From contig NZ_JAGEVL010000003.1 of the NCBI RefSeq assembly GCF_017583065.1, positions 434,001 to 498,000 on the forward strand: 64,000 bases of DNA, in the 5' to 3' direction. Shown here in pieces: positions 48,430 through 56,962 of this stretch. Position numbers and translations under genes: made by a program. Below the pieces are notes generated by a model. It saw only the letters and a program-made list of their open reading frames with translations, was not told where the DNA came from and searched no databases. This DNA is from Staphylococcus shinii. Its GTDB lineage: Bacteria > Bacillota > Bacilli > Staphylococcales > Staphylococcaceae. How positions within the stretch are numbered: position 1 is the stretch's first letter; each line of letters opens with the position of its first letter.

Positions 48430-48936
48430 ATGGACAGTTCACAGAATCAAGTTATCGAAAGTTACAAAGCATTTTGGACACGTTTTATTGATGTTAATGG
48501 AAGGTCAACACGTCCTGAATTTTGGCATCCTTTTTGGATTAATTTTTTAATATCTTCGGTTTTGGGTGTTGTATCGAGTGGTTTACTTAGTGGCTTATTT
48601 GCGATAGCTATTATTATTCCTACTTTCACTGTGATGGTAAGACGTTTACATGATACAAATCGTACTATGATTCTTGCCATCGTTTCATATATTAGTGGTT
48701 TTATTACGTTAATTGCTGCAACTTTATTTATTATAGGTGTTATTGTCGTTGTTGCTAATACAGAAAGCAACGGTTTGCTCGGTGCTACAGTAATGGCTGG
48801 CATTTTCGGTACGGTAATCGCAGGATTGGTCACGCTTTATACTTGGTTTGTACTAATTCTTGCAGGTAATAAAGAACCTAATAAGTACGGTACGGGAGGA
48901 AGTTGCGACACTGATATCGAAGTATATACACAATAA
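48430..48936 (+). CDS. DUF805 membrane protein
   Basis: Small integral membrane protein (168 aa, 4 hydrophobic segments) with the DUF805/YhaH signature: FIDVNGRSTRPEFWHPFW before helix 1, then VRRLHDTNRT between helices. The C-terminus is short and polar. Function unknown in the family. GGGGAG lies upstream of ATG 48430. Confidence 0.82.
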   Translation: MDSSQNQVIESYKAFWTRFIDVNGRSTRPEFWHPFWINFLISSVLGVVSSGLLSGLFAIAIIIPTFTVMVRRLHDTNRTMILAIVSYISGFITLIAATLFIIGVIVVVANTESNGLLGATVMAGIFGTVIAGLVTLYTWFVLILAGNKEPNKYGTGGSCDTDIEVYTQ

Positions 48937-48959
48937 TGAAAATAGAAGTAACCATATAG

Positions 48960-48998
48960 AGCTGGGAGCATATTCAAATTAATTGCGCCCAGCTTTTT
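48960..48998 (+). terminator. Terminator of the DUF805 gene
   Basis: AGCTGGG-AGCA and TTGC-CCCAGCT followed by TTTTTG. The rest of the gap to 49278 is AT-rich with nothing recognised. Confidence 0.8.
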
Positions 48999-49278
48999 GT
49001 TTATTAAAAAGTGTGTAAAATTAACGCTTACTTTAAAGTTTAGTTTTGGAGAACTTAGTTGAATAAATTAGGCAATTACATTTTTCGATAACAAAAAGTT
49101 TATTGTTGTAGTTCACAAGAAAACAATCATTAATTAAAAATGTATAAAATATTTTGAAACTTGACTATTTAAGTAATATAAATTTTTGATTATTTATTGA
49201 AAATAAAGGTCTAATATAATTCTGATTATGTTAGTATGTTTATATGAAATAAAATAAAATGAATAGGGGACTATGTAA

Positions 49279-49584
49279 ATGAATTTAGACGAAAAATCTT
49301 ATATTGAACAACAAGTTGCAAATCGTTCAAAATCAACTGGAATAGCTTATCTTTTATGGTTTTTTCTAGGTAGTTTTGGAGGTCATAGGTTTTATTTTGG
49401 AAAAACAGGATCTGCTATAGGTTTAATTGCATTAACATTATTAGTTTCTTGGTGGACTTTAGGAATTCCGACTTTTATTTGGATTATTATAGATGCATTT
49501 CTTATACCAAGTTGGAAACATAAAGAAGAACAGTCCATAAGAGAGCAAGCCACTGCTGAAGTAAAATTCATGCAAAATAAGTAA
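49279..49584 (+). CDS. TM2-domain membrane protein
   Basis: Protein of 101 aa with a TM2 domain: two hydrophobic helices joined by a short turn, with LWFFLGSFGGHRFYFGKTGS and a Trp-rich second helix ending WIIIDAFLIP. Charged ends lie on both sides. TM2 proteins have no firm bacterial role. AGGGGA lies before ATG 49279. Confidence 0.82.
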   Translation: MNLDEKSYIEQQVANRSKSTGIAYLLWFFLGSFGGHRFYFGKTGSAIGLIALTLLVSWWTLGIPTFIWIIIDAFLIPSWKHKEEQSIREQATAEVKFMQNK

Positions 49585-49604
49585 GTACAATTTAAAACAT
49601 TATT

Positions 49605-49650
49605 AAGCAGTGAAGAATTTATATTCAATAGATTTCTTCACTGCTTTTTT
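49605..49650 (+). terminator. Terminator of the TM2 gene
   Basis: AAGCAGTGAAGAA and TTCTTCACTGCTT, 13-bp stem, followed by TTTTT. The remaining gap to 49964 is AT-rich without a recognised feature. Confidence 0.85.
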
Positions 49651-49964
49651 TAATATATTTAATGAAAATAGAAGTAGAGGTATCAATTGTCTAGAATTGG
49701 GGAAATAAAGTATTAGTATAATATTTTACAACATTGATGTATTTGAGCTCCTTAATTGATTGATATTTATTGTTAATCAGAAATGTTAGTTAAAGAATTG
49801 GATTAAATGCTTTTTGAATTTCTTGACGTTTCAAATGATATAATTTTTTCAATTTAGCGATATTTTAAATAGTTGTTGATAAAGCTTAATGCCAGTTACT
49901 TATCATATATTTATAACCAATAAAAATGATACAATCTATTAAATTAAAGATAGGAGGCTTATTA

Positions 49965-50693
49965 ATGAATAATCAAAGAAAATGGGTAATTTTATATTTT
50001 ATTGCTTTTTTGATCATGATTGCAGTTAATTATTTAAGTGGTAGTAATATAGGAAGTATCGCCAAAAATAAACAAGCAATTATTCAACCTGCTGGTTTCG
50101 CATTTGCAATTTGGGGTTTAATCTATGTGCTTATTTTAATATGGCTAATCAAATTGTGGCTAATGCGCTCGCGTGATAAAGAAGTAGTAAGTCGATTAAA
50201 ATATCTTCCTATTATTAATTTTATATTAAATAGTGTTTGGATTATTGTTTATACACAACAATGGTTCTTAATTTCAGTAATCGTTATTATAGCGTTACTT
50301 TATAATATCGCTCAAATGTATGTAATATTATCCAGCTATCGAGGTTTTAATCGTTTCCCAATTTCAATTTATTTCGGTTGGACGACTGTCGCAACTATCG
50401 TTAATATTTTCTCGTTAGCGATAAATTATCATGTTAAAACAATATTCGGTTTAACAGAATTAAGTTGGACGATTATAGCGTTAATTTTAGCTACAATGAT
50501 TGGAGTTTTTATAGCTATCTCTTTTAAAGATTGGCTATATCCATTGGTCTTAATATGGCCTTTTTATGGTATTTATATAGAAAATAGTAATCATTATTTA
50601 AGCGTAGATATTATTTTAATCACGACCAGTTTTATATTATTTGTTAATGCGGTCATTATAGTCTGGAAAAATTTCATTAGGGATAGGCTTTAG
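49965..50693 (+). CDS. Tryptophan-rich sensory-like membrane protein (TspO-related)
   Basis: Integral membrane protein (242 aa, about 7 hydrophobic segments). QPAGFAFAIWGLIYVLI and NFILNSVWIIVYTQQW are typical of the long bacterial TspO-related 'tryptophan-rich' proteins. ATG 49965 follows GGAGG; the frame extends upstream to 49926 without a ribosome site. It lies just before the carotenoid block, which also holds a classical TspO gene at 52454. A role in photo-oxidative or porphyrin-related sensing is possible but not shown. Confidence 0.72.
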   Translation: MNNQRKWVILYFIAFLIMIAVNYLSGSNIGSIAKNKQAIIQPAGFAFAIWGLIYVLILIWLIKLWLMRSRDKEVVSRLKYLPIINFILNSVWIIVYTQQWFLISVIVIIALLYNIAQMYVILSSYRGFNRFPISIYFGWTTVATIVNIFSLAINYHVKTIFGLTELSWTIIALILATMIGVFIAISFKDWLYPLVLIWPFYGIYIENSNHYLSVDIILITTSFILFVNAVIIVWKNFIRDRL

Positions 50694-50746
50694 ATTTTCA
50701 AAAGCGTGGTTATTAGAATATTAAATCTAACTAAATTTAATTATAC

Positions 50747-50773
50747 AGGCATACATTAATAATATAAGGGTAT
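50747..50773 (+). promoter_or_regulatory. SigB-like promoter ahead of the carotenoid block
   Basis: GGGTAT (50768-50773) is a perfect SigB -10. The -35 region AGGCATAC, 13 nt away, matches only partly (consensus AGGTTTAA). SigB control of crtOPQMN is known in S. aureus, where the promoter sits upstream of crtO. Here the site lies before the SDR gene, so the transcript would cover SDR, tspO and crt. Confidence 0.45.
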
Positions 50774-50859
50774 TATATTATACAAGAGACTTAGAACTCT
50801 TATCATAATTAAATTAAATTAATTTAATTGTAATGAGCAAACAGGCTTATTATGCAAAG

Positions 50860-50895
50860 GATGAGCTGAGGAAGATTTTCCTGCTCATCTTTTTT
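50860..50895 (+). terminator. Intrinsic terminator directly before the SDR start (possible attenuator)
   Basis: GATGAGC and GCTCATC, extended inward by AGGAA and TTCCT, followed by six T. It ends 3 nt before the Shine-Dalgarno sequence and 16 nt before ATG 50912. Upstream, TAATGAGC and GCTTATTA (about 50831-50852) form a second hairpin that repeats the ATGAGC arm. A terminator here is in the 5' leader, not at a gene end. Confidence 0.65.
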
Positions 50896-50911
50896 ATTGG
50901 AGGCTAAATTT

Positions 50912-52411
50912 ATGAAAAAAATTCTGTTAACTGGCGCTTCGGGTTATATCGGCGGTCATTTAATGAATAGATTAAAAGAAAACTATGAAATTATAGCTGT
51001 TTCTAGACATATAGAGAATAAAAAGGACGAACAAAATGTAACTTGGAAATCCGCTGACTTATTTGATTTGAACGAGATAACAGAAGTGATGAAGGATATT
51101 GATATCGCTATATATTTAGTGCATTCTATGATGCCTTCAGCTAAATTAACACAAGCAAGTTTTGAAGATATGGATGCATTACTAGCAGACAATTTTGCAA
51201 AAGCAGCGAGTTTTAATAAAGTGGATCATATCGTATTTATGAGTGGATTAATACCTAAAACTAATGAATTATCACCACACTTAAGAAGTCGTTTAGAGTG
51301 TGAGCGTATTTTAGGGGCTTATGGCGTACCGGTAAGTACTTTAAGGGCTGGTTTGATTATAGGTTCTAAAGGAAGCTCTTACCCAATTCTAAAAAAATTG
51401 GTGGAACGTCTACCAGGGTTACTGTTGCCACAATGGGCATATAATACAACGTTGCCAGTAGCTATTGAAGACGTCATTAATGGGCTTTATAAGATCGTAG
51501 AACGTAGTCCACATAGTAACGAATCAATTGATATTGGTGGACCAACTCATATGACATATAAAGACTTATTTAAGCAAACTGCTGAAGTGTTAGATAAACG
51601 TTTACCTACCTTAGACTTACCAATTATTCCAATTTGGCTAAGTAAATATTGGGTTAAATTGATTTCTGGTGTTCCAAAAGAGATGGTTTATCCATTAATG
51701 GATAGTTTGATTCACGATATGGTAAGAAATGAAGAAAATACAGTGGAAGGTATCTCTGTTGGCAAAATAGATTTTAGAGAGAGTGTACGTAAGGCTTTAG
51801 CGGAAGAAACTACAAAACAAAAAAAACATAAGAAATCAGGTAAGTCTGCAGTTAAGGATGTTCGCGCAATTTCAAGAGCAATCTTACCTAAAGACATGAA
51901 TATAAGCCAAGTAACAGAATTGTATGCTGATTTTTTAAATAAGATTACACTAAACGTCGTTAATAGCGATTTTGATGAAGATAACTTTTCAATAACTGTA
52001 CCATGTTTGAATAAAGATTTACTTTTATTAAAAAAAGATGAAACTGCATCTAATGATGAAAGAATTTTGTACCGTATTGTAGGCGGTGACTTTGCTCTTG
52101 ATTCAAACGGGGGCAATGCGAGATTAGAGTTTAGAAGATTGCCTAATAGCAATGAATGTATTATAGCGTTACAAGAATATGAACCTACATTACCATGGTG
52201 GGTGTATAAGTATACTCAAGCAAAAGTTCATAAAAGTGTAATGAATCTTTTTAAATTGAAGTTGGAAACTACGAAAAGTATTAAAAAAGGAGGCGTAAAT
52301 ATGAAAAAATTTATTTTACCTGTCGTTATTGTAGGCGCAGTGGTTTTAAAATTATATGGATTGAAAAAGTGTTTAGCTAAAAGAAACAATATGTCTAATG
52401 CCGAACTATAG
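50912..52411 (+). CDS. YbjT-like SDR (NAD(P)-binding plus DUF2867-like domain), C-terminally extended
   Basis: Extended SDR (499 aa). N-terminal Rossmann motif LLTGASGYIGGHLMNRL and an atypical-SDR core to about 285. A Lys-rich linker (near 298-312) leads to a C-terminal DUF2867-like domain (about 320-455) with LEFRRLP and LPWWVYKYTQAKVHKSVM. This resembles E. coli YbjT, of about 476 aa. The last 36 residues are a separate hydrophobic peptide with its own ribosome site (see 52301). The start is ATG 50912 after TGGAGG. A role in isoprenoid or quinone chemistry is speculative. First gene of the block running into tspO and crt. Confidence 0.75.
   Translation: MKKILLTGASGYIGGHLMNRLKENYEIIAVSRHIENKKDEQNVTWKSADLFDLNEITEVMKDIDIAIYLVHSMMPSAKLTQASFEDMDALLADNFAKAASFNKVDHIVFMSGLIPKTNELSPHLRSRLECERILGAYGVPVSTLRAGLIIGSKGSSYPILKKLVERLPGLLLPQWAYNTTLPVAIEDVINGLYKIVERSPHSNESIDIGGPTHMTYKDLFKQTAEVLDKRLPTLDLPIIPIWLSKYWVKLISGVPKEMVYPLMDSLIHDMVRNEENTVEGISVGKIDFRESVRKALAEETTKQKKHKKSGKSAVKDVRAISRAILPKDMNISQVTELYADFLNKITLNVVNSDFDEDNFSITVPCLNKDLLLLKKDETASNDERILYRIVGGDFALDSNGGNARLEFRRLPNSNECIIALQEYEPTLPWWVYKYTQAKVHKSVMNLFKLKLETTKSIKKGGVNMKKFILPVVIVGAVVLKLYGLKKCLAKRNNMSNAEL
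52301..52411 (+). CDS. Possible in-frame small membrane peptide inside the SDR gene
   Basis: ATG 52301, in the same frame as the SDR gene, is preceded by AAAAAAGGAGG with a 7-nt spacer, one of the best ribosome sites in the window. Translation from here gives 36 residues: MKKFILPVVIVGAVVLKLYG and a basic Lys/Arg-rich tail, a typical small single-pass membrane peptide. The parent SDR family normally ends just before this point. Either a stop codon was lost and two genes fused, or an internal start is used. Confidence 0.5.
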   Translation: MKKFILPVVIVGAVVLKLYGLKKCLAKRNNMSNAEL

Positions 52412-52453
52412 TGGTTAGTTGTATAGTTAGTTATAAAGAAGAGGAGATTAACA

Positions 52454-52954
52454 ATGAAAGCAAGCGAGATAATTAAATCAATCATAAAAGTTATAACGCC
52501 AGTTATCGGTGGCAAATTTATAGGGAAATTTGCAGTGAAAAATGCTCGAAAAGACTATAAAAAGAATGTTAAACCACCCTTTTCACCGCCTGGATATGTC
52601 TTTCCTATCGTGTGGCCAATACTTTATACAACGATGGGTGTCGCTTATGCACTAGTGACTAATAAATCAGAACATAAGACTTTAAGAGGCGTTTACTATA
52701 CACAATTAGGGCTTAATTACTTATGGTCAGTCTTGTACTTTAAATATAAGTTACGCTTCAGTGCATTAGTAGAGAGCGTTGTATTGCTTGGTGCAGTAAT
52801 AACTACAACTGTAAAATTTTTCAATGTGAAGAAGATTGCGGGTATCTTGCTAGTCCCATACATGCTTTGGAGTGCATTTGCAACGTATTTAACGGCTGGC
52901 AATTGGTTTTTAAATAAAGAGAATCCAAGCTACACAGGAAAAACTGAGAATTAA
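52454..52954 (+). CDS. tspO: TspO/MBR family protein
   Basis: Translocator-protein homologue (166 aa, five hydrophobic helices). The TspO core is clear: KPPFSPPGYVFPIVWPILYT, then LGLNYLWSVLYFKYKL and LVPYMLWSAFATYLTAGNWF. TspO binds porphyrins and in some bacteria controls pigment and oxidative responses. AGAGGAG lies 9 nt before ATG 52454. It lies 42 nt after the SDR gene and 4 nt before crtO, so co-transcription with the carotenoid genes is very likely. Confidence 0.9.
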   Translation: MKASEIIKSIIKVITPVIGGKFIGKFAVKNARKDYKKNVKPPFSPPGYVFPIVWPILYTTMGVAYALVTNKSEHKTLRGVYYTQLGLNYLWSVLYFKYKLRFSALVESVVLLGAVITTTVKFFNVKKIAGILLVPYMLWSAFATYLTAGNWFLNKENPSYTGKTEN

Positions 52955-52958
52955 ATTG

Positions 52959-53432
52959 ATGAAAAAAATAATATATAATGCGCTATATTGGTTTATAGTT
53001 CAAATGGTCATTGCCCAATTTGGCACGCGTATTAATTATAAATATTTAGAGAAGGATAATATATATTTTAAAAGTTGGAATTTTGAACAAGAAGGTCGAT
53101 TATGGCAACAATTAGTTAAAGTACAATATTGGAAACATCGTTTACCAGATGGCCAAAATATTAATCCCAATATTGTGAGTAAAACGACATTTGATATATC
53201 TAATAATATGTATGAAATACGTCAATTTATATTAGAAACTAGACGTGCTGAACTTGTACATTTATTGTCTATAATCCCTATTATTGTATTTTTTAAATCA
53301 TCTAAAAGCGTTAAAATCATTAATCTGTTCTATGTCATTATAGCCAATGTGCCTTGTATGGTTGTACAGCGCTATAATCGCCCTAAATTAATACGTATTT
53401 ATTTAAAATTGCAAAAAAGAAAAGGTGATTAA
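52959..53432 (+). CDS. crtO: Glycosyl-4,4'-diaponeurosporenoate acyltransferase CrtO
   Basis: Small membrane protein (157 aa) that esterifies the glucosylated carotenoid with a fatty acid, the last step to staphyloxanthin-type pigment. Seen: FKSWNFEQEGRLWQQLVKVQ, YWKHRLPDG and ETRRAELVHLLS, characteristic of CrtO. The S. aureus protein is about 165 aa. Start ATG 52959 (TTG 52956 also in frame) follows the tspO stop by 4 nt. Directly abuts crtP. Confidence 0.9.
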   Translation: MKKIIYNALYWFIVQMVIAQFGTRINYKYLEKDNIYFKSWNFEQEGRLWQQLVKVQYWKHRLPDGQNINPNIVSKTTFDISNNMYEIRQFILETRRAELVHLLSIIPIIVFFKSSKSVKIINLFYVIIANVPCMVVQRYNRPKLIRIYLKLQKRKGD

Positions 53433-54923
53433 ATGGGAAATAAGAAAGTTGTTGTCATCGGAGGCGGTTTGGGCGGTGTTTCCAGTGCAATTTGTATGGC
53501 TCAAGCAGGCTATAAAGTGGATTTATATGAACAAAATAAACATATTGGTGGAAAGGTAAATAGGCTAGAAATAGGTGACTATGGATTTGACCTCGGTCCA
53601 TCTATTTTGACTATGCCTAAAGTATTCCAACATTTATTCCAAAAATGCGGCAAAAAGCTAGAAGATTACGTTAGTATTCGCAAGTTAGCATTACAGATTA
53701 GAAATGTTTATCCGGATGGTCAAATTATAGATTTATATGAATCTATGGAAGATATATTAATAAATAACGAAACATTATCAAATAAAGATATAAAGCAACT
53801 TACTGCATTTTTTAATTATGCTCAAAAGATACATGAAGTTGCTAAAAGAAGTTATTTTGATAAAGGATTAGATACGATGTCCGCAATTATCCGTTACCAT
53901 GGTCCATTTTCAGCCTTAAAACAATTCGACTATTTTCATACAATGCAACAAGCAATTAACAAAAGAGTCGAGAACCCTTATTTGAGAGAAATGCTAGGAT
54001 ATTTTATCAAATATGTAGGATCCTCGTCTTATGATGCTCCAGCTGTATTGAGCTTACTGCCTCAAATGCAACATGTTGAAGGATTGTGGTACGTAGATGG
54101 TGGGATCCATAAATTAGCAGAAGCGATGGAACAATTAGCGAGAGAATTAGGGGTGGATATACATTTTAATGCCTCTGTCAAACATATAAATTATAATAAC
54201 CAAAGCGAAGTGACAGGGATAACGTTAGAAAATAACGAAGAAATATATGCAGATTACATTATATCTAATATGGAAGTAATCCCTGTTTATAAATATTTAT
54301 TAAATTTTGATGAGCATAAAATAAACAAATTGGAACGTAAATTTGAACCAGCTAGTTCGGGTTATGTCATGCATTTGGGCGTGGATAAAAGTTATCCAGA
54401 GCTTAGACATCATAATTTTTTCTTTTCGAATAATTCTAAAGTTAATTATGATGAAGTTTTTCATCAATATGTTTTGCCTGAAGATCCAACAATTTACGTT
54501 GTTAATACAAATAAAACAGATGAGCTACAAGCACCAGAAGGACATGAAAATATAAAAATATTGCCACATATACCGTATATTCAAAACAAACCATTTAGTG
54601 AAGCGGAATATCATCAATTCCGAGAACGTATATTGGACAAATTGGAGTCTATGGGCTTACAGGATTTAAGACAGCACATAGTATACGAAGATGTATGGAC
54701 GCCGCATGATATAGAAAATAAATATAATTCTAATAAAGGCGCCATATACGGTGTAGTATCTAGTAAGAAGAAGAATAAAGGTTTTAAATTTCCTAAAAAA
54801 AGTCAATATTATAAAAATTTGTATTTTGTAGGTGGGTCCGTAAATCCAGGAGCGGGTATGCCCATGGTAACCTTAAGTGGTATGCAAGTTGCAGAAGCTA
54901 TTATTATTGGAGAAAGTAGTTGA
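53433..54923 (+). CDS. crtP: 4,4'-diaponeurosporene oxygenase CrtP
   Basis: FAD-dependent carotenoid oxygenase (496 aa) that oxidises the terminal methyl group of diaponeurosporene. FAD motif [40 protein letters not shown], and C-terminal [18 protein letters not shown]. Same family as CrtN but a separate gene, as in S. aureus. The start codon follows the crtO stop with no gap; AAAGGTGA lies inside crtO. Confidence 0.92.
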   Translation: MGNKKVVVIGGGLGGVSSAICMAQAGYKVDLYEQNKHIGGKVNRLEIGDYGFDLGPSILTMPKVFQHLFQKCGKKLEDYVSIRKLALQIRNVYPDGQIIDLYESMEDILINNETLSNKDIKQLTAFFNYAQKIHEVAKRSYFDKGLDTMSAIIRYHGPFSALKQFDYFHTMQQAINKRVENPYLREMLGYFIKYVGSSSYDAPAVLSLLPQMQHVEGLWYVDGGIHKLAEAMEQLARELGVDIHFNASVKHINYNNQSEVTGITLENNEEIYADYIISNMEVIPVYKYLLNFDEHKINKLERKFEPASSGYVMHLGVDKSYPELRHHNFFFSNNSKVNYDEVFHQYVLPEDPTIYVVNTNKTDELQAPEGHENIKILPHIPYIQNKPFSEAEYHQFRERILDKLESMGLQDLRQHIVYEDVWTPHDIENKYNSNKGAIYGVVSSKKKNKGFKFPKKSQYYKNLYFVGGSVNPGAGMPMVTLSGMQVAEAIIIGESS

Positions 54924-54929
54924 GGTTGA

Positions 54930-56033
54930 ATGGTACTTTATATGATAGCAATGGTATTAACGATATTATCTTTAATATGTGGAATGTGCATGTATACGCG
55001 TCGAGCGGTGATAAGTAACTCCGAAAAAGACAGCGGTCAGACAGCGGTCAGTGTTATTATACCTGCTAGAAATGAAGTTGAGAACTTACCTAAATTACTT
55101 AACAGTATAGGTGAAGAGCAAGAAATAGAAGTTATCATTATGGATGATGGTTCAACAGATGACACCCCAGACGTTGCCCGATATCACGGTGCAAGCGTAT
55201 ATACTGTTAAAAATAATGATACATGGCAAGGTAAATCGCATGCTTGTTGGCAAGGTAGTCAATTTGCATCTCATAACTTATTAATGTTTGTTGATGCGGA
55301 TGTTCAATTTACAAATGGTTACAGTATCCAACGTATAGTCAATCAATATTACTTACAGGGCGCTAAAGGTCTACTTTCTATACAGCCTTATCATAAGATA
55401 AAGAAATTATATGAAAATATATCGGCTATTTTTAATTTGATGACAATCGTCGGTATGAATAAATTTTCAATAATTAAATCATCAAATAAAGAACAAAGCG
55501 CATTTGGGCCTGTGATTTTGACGAATAAGCGAGATTATGAATTGACACAAGGTCATTTGAAAGCTAAAGACCAAATTATCGAAGGATTTGCCATAAGTAA
55601 AGCTTATCATGATTACGATTTGCCAGTTAAATTATATGAAGGTCAAGGGGTAGTCAATTTTAGAATGTATCCCCAAGGATATAAAGCATTATTAGAGGGA
55701 TGGAGTAAACACTTTGCACTTGGATCTCAAGTAACTAAAAAATCTACACTTACTTTTGTATTTTTATGGCTATTTGGGTCACTTGTAACTATCTTAGCTG
55801 TAATCTTTTCTATTAATTTAGACCCATTATATATGATATTAGCCATTATTTTTTATTTTATATATGCTTTACAATTTCACTTGTTTATTAGAAGAACAGG
55901 CAATTTTAGTCTTATTACAAGTATTTGTCATCCAGTACTTTTCATATGCTTTGTAGTGATATTTATTAAATCGTGGTTAGATATCAATGTGTTTAAACGT
56001 ATACATTGGAAAGGCCGTAAAATAGATTTATAA
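54930..56033 (+). CDS. crtQ: Diaponeurosporenoate glycosyltransferase CrtQ
   Basis: GT2-family membrane glycosyltransferase (367 aa). One N-terminal helix, catalytic domain with VSVIIPARNEVENLPKLLNS, IIMDDGSTDDT, and MFVDADVQF (DxD), then two or three C-terminal helices. It adds glucose to 4,4'-diaponeurosporenoate. Start ATG 54930, 6 nt after crtP with GAGG before it. Confidence 0.92.
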   Translation: MVLYMIAMVLTILSLICGMCMYTRRAVISNSEKDSGQTAVSVIIPARNEVENLPKLLNSIGEEQEIEVIIMDDGSTDDTPDVARYHGASVYTVKNNDTWQGKSHACWQGSQFASHNLLMFVDADVQFTNGYSIQRIVNQYYLQGAKGLLSIQPYHKIKKLYENISAIFNLMTIVGMNKFSIIKSSNKEQSAFGPVILTNKRDYELTQGHLKAKDQIIEGFAISKAYHDYDLPVKLYEGQGVVNFRMYPQGYKALLEGWSKHFALGSQVTKKSTLTFVFLWLFGSLVTILAVIFSINLDPLYMILAIIFYFIYALQFHLFIRRTGNFSLITSICHPVLFICFVVIFIKSWLDINVFKRIHWKGRKIDL

Positions 56034-56086
56034 TTTAGTTTTTTATAAATGTCGAGTAATTAAAGGCATTTTGAGGAGGGCAACAA

Positions 56087-56962
56087 ATGAATGAGTTAGA
56101 GAGAGATTATAACTACTGTCATAATATAATGAAAACACATTCAAAAACGTTTTCTTATGCCTTTGATTTTTTGGATATAAGAAGAAAAAAAGCAGTATGG
56201 GCTATTTATGCAGCTTGCAGAATTATTGATGATAGTGTCGATAGATATAAAAACCTTGAGAAATTAGATGAGATAGCGAGTGATTTAGATACTATTTACG
56301 GTAATCATATCCGAAGTTATCAAAGTGATGCATCCATTATGAATGCTTTAAATGACACTTTGAATACATATGCAATACCTCAAAACCCATTTAAATCTTT
56401 AATTCAATATGTAAAGGGAGATTTAGATTTAAAAGTAATTCAAACAGATTCCGATTTATATGATTATTGCTATGGTGTGGCAGGCACTGTGGGGGAATTG
56501 TTAACTCCTATATTAGCTGCATCAAATGAAAATAATTTCGAGCAAGCTAAAGATGCTGCTATTGCTTTAGGTAAAGCAATGCAAATAACTAATATTTTAA
56601 GAGATGTTGGTGAAGATTTTCAAAATGGACGGATTTATCTCAGTGAAGAAAAATTAGCTCAATATCAAGTTGAACTACATTCTACATATTATGAAGGAGT
56701 TAACTCAGATTATATAGAGCTATGGGAAAGTTATGCTACAGAGGCAGTTGAACTATACAACATTGCACTGAACGGTATTAACTACTTTGATGAAGAGGTA
56801 CGTTATATCATTGAATTAGCGACAACTACCTATCGTGAAATACTTGAGGAAGTAAGAAAGTCAAACTATACATTGCGTAAAAAAGTATTTGTAAGCAAAT
56901 TGAAAAAAATAAAAATTCATCGTGATATTAGCGCGAAATATAAAAGGAGTGAAACATTATGA
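56087..56962 (+). CDS. crtM: Dehydrosqualene synthase CrtM
   Basis: Head-to-head prenyl synthase (291 aa) joining two farnesyl diphosphates to dehydrosqualene, the first committed pigment step. The two Mg-binding Asp-rich motifs are present: RIIDDSVDRY (Asp48/Asp52 as in S. aureus) and NILRDVGEDFQNGR. GGAGGG lies 8-9 nt before ATG 56087. Ends with an ATGA overlap with crtN. Confidence 0.95.
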   Translation: MNELERDYNYCHNIMKTHSKTFSYAFDFLDIRRKKAVWAIYAACRIIDDSVDRYKNLEKLDEIASDLDTIYGNHIRSYQSDASIMNALNDTLNTYAIPQNPFKSLIQYVKGDLDLKVIQTDSDLYDYCYGVAGTVGELLTPILAASNENNFEQAKDAAIALGKAMQITNILRDVGEDFQNGRIYLSEEKLAQYQVELHSTYYEGVNSDYIELWESYATEAVELYNIALNGINYFDEEVRYIIELATTTYREILEEVRKSNYTLRKKVFVSKLKKIKIHRDISAKYKRSETL

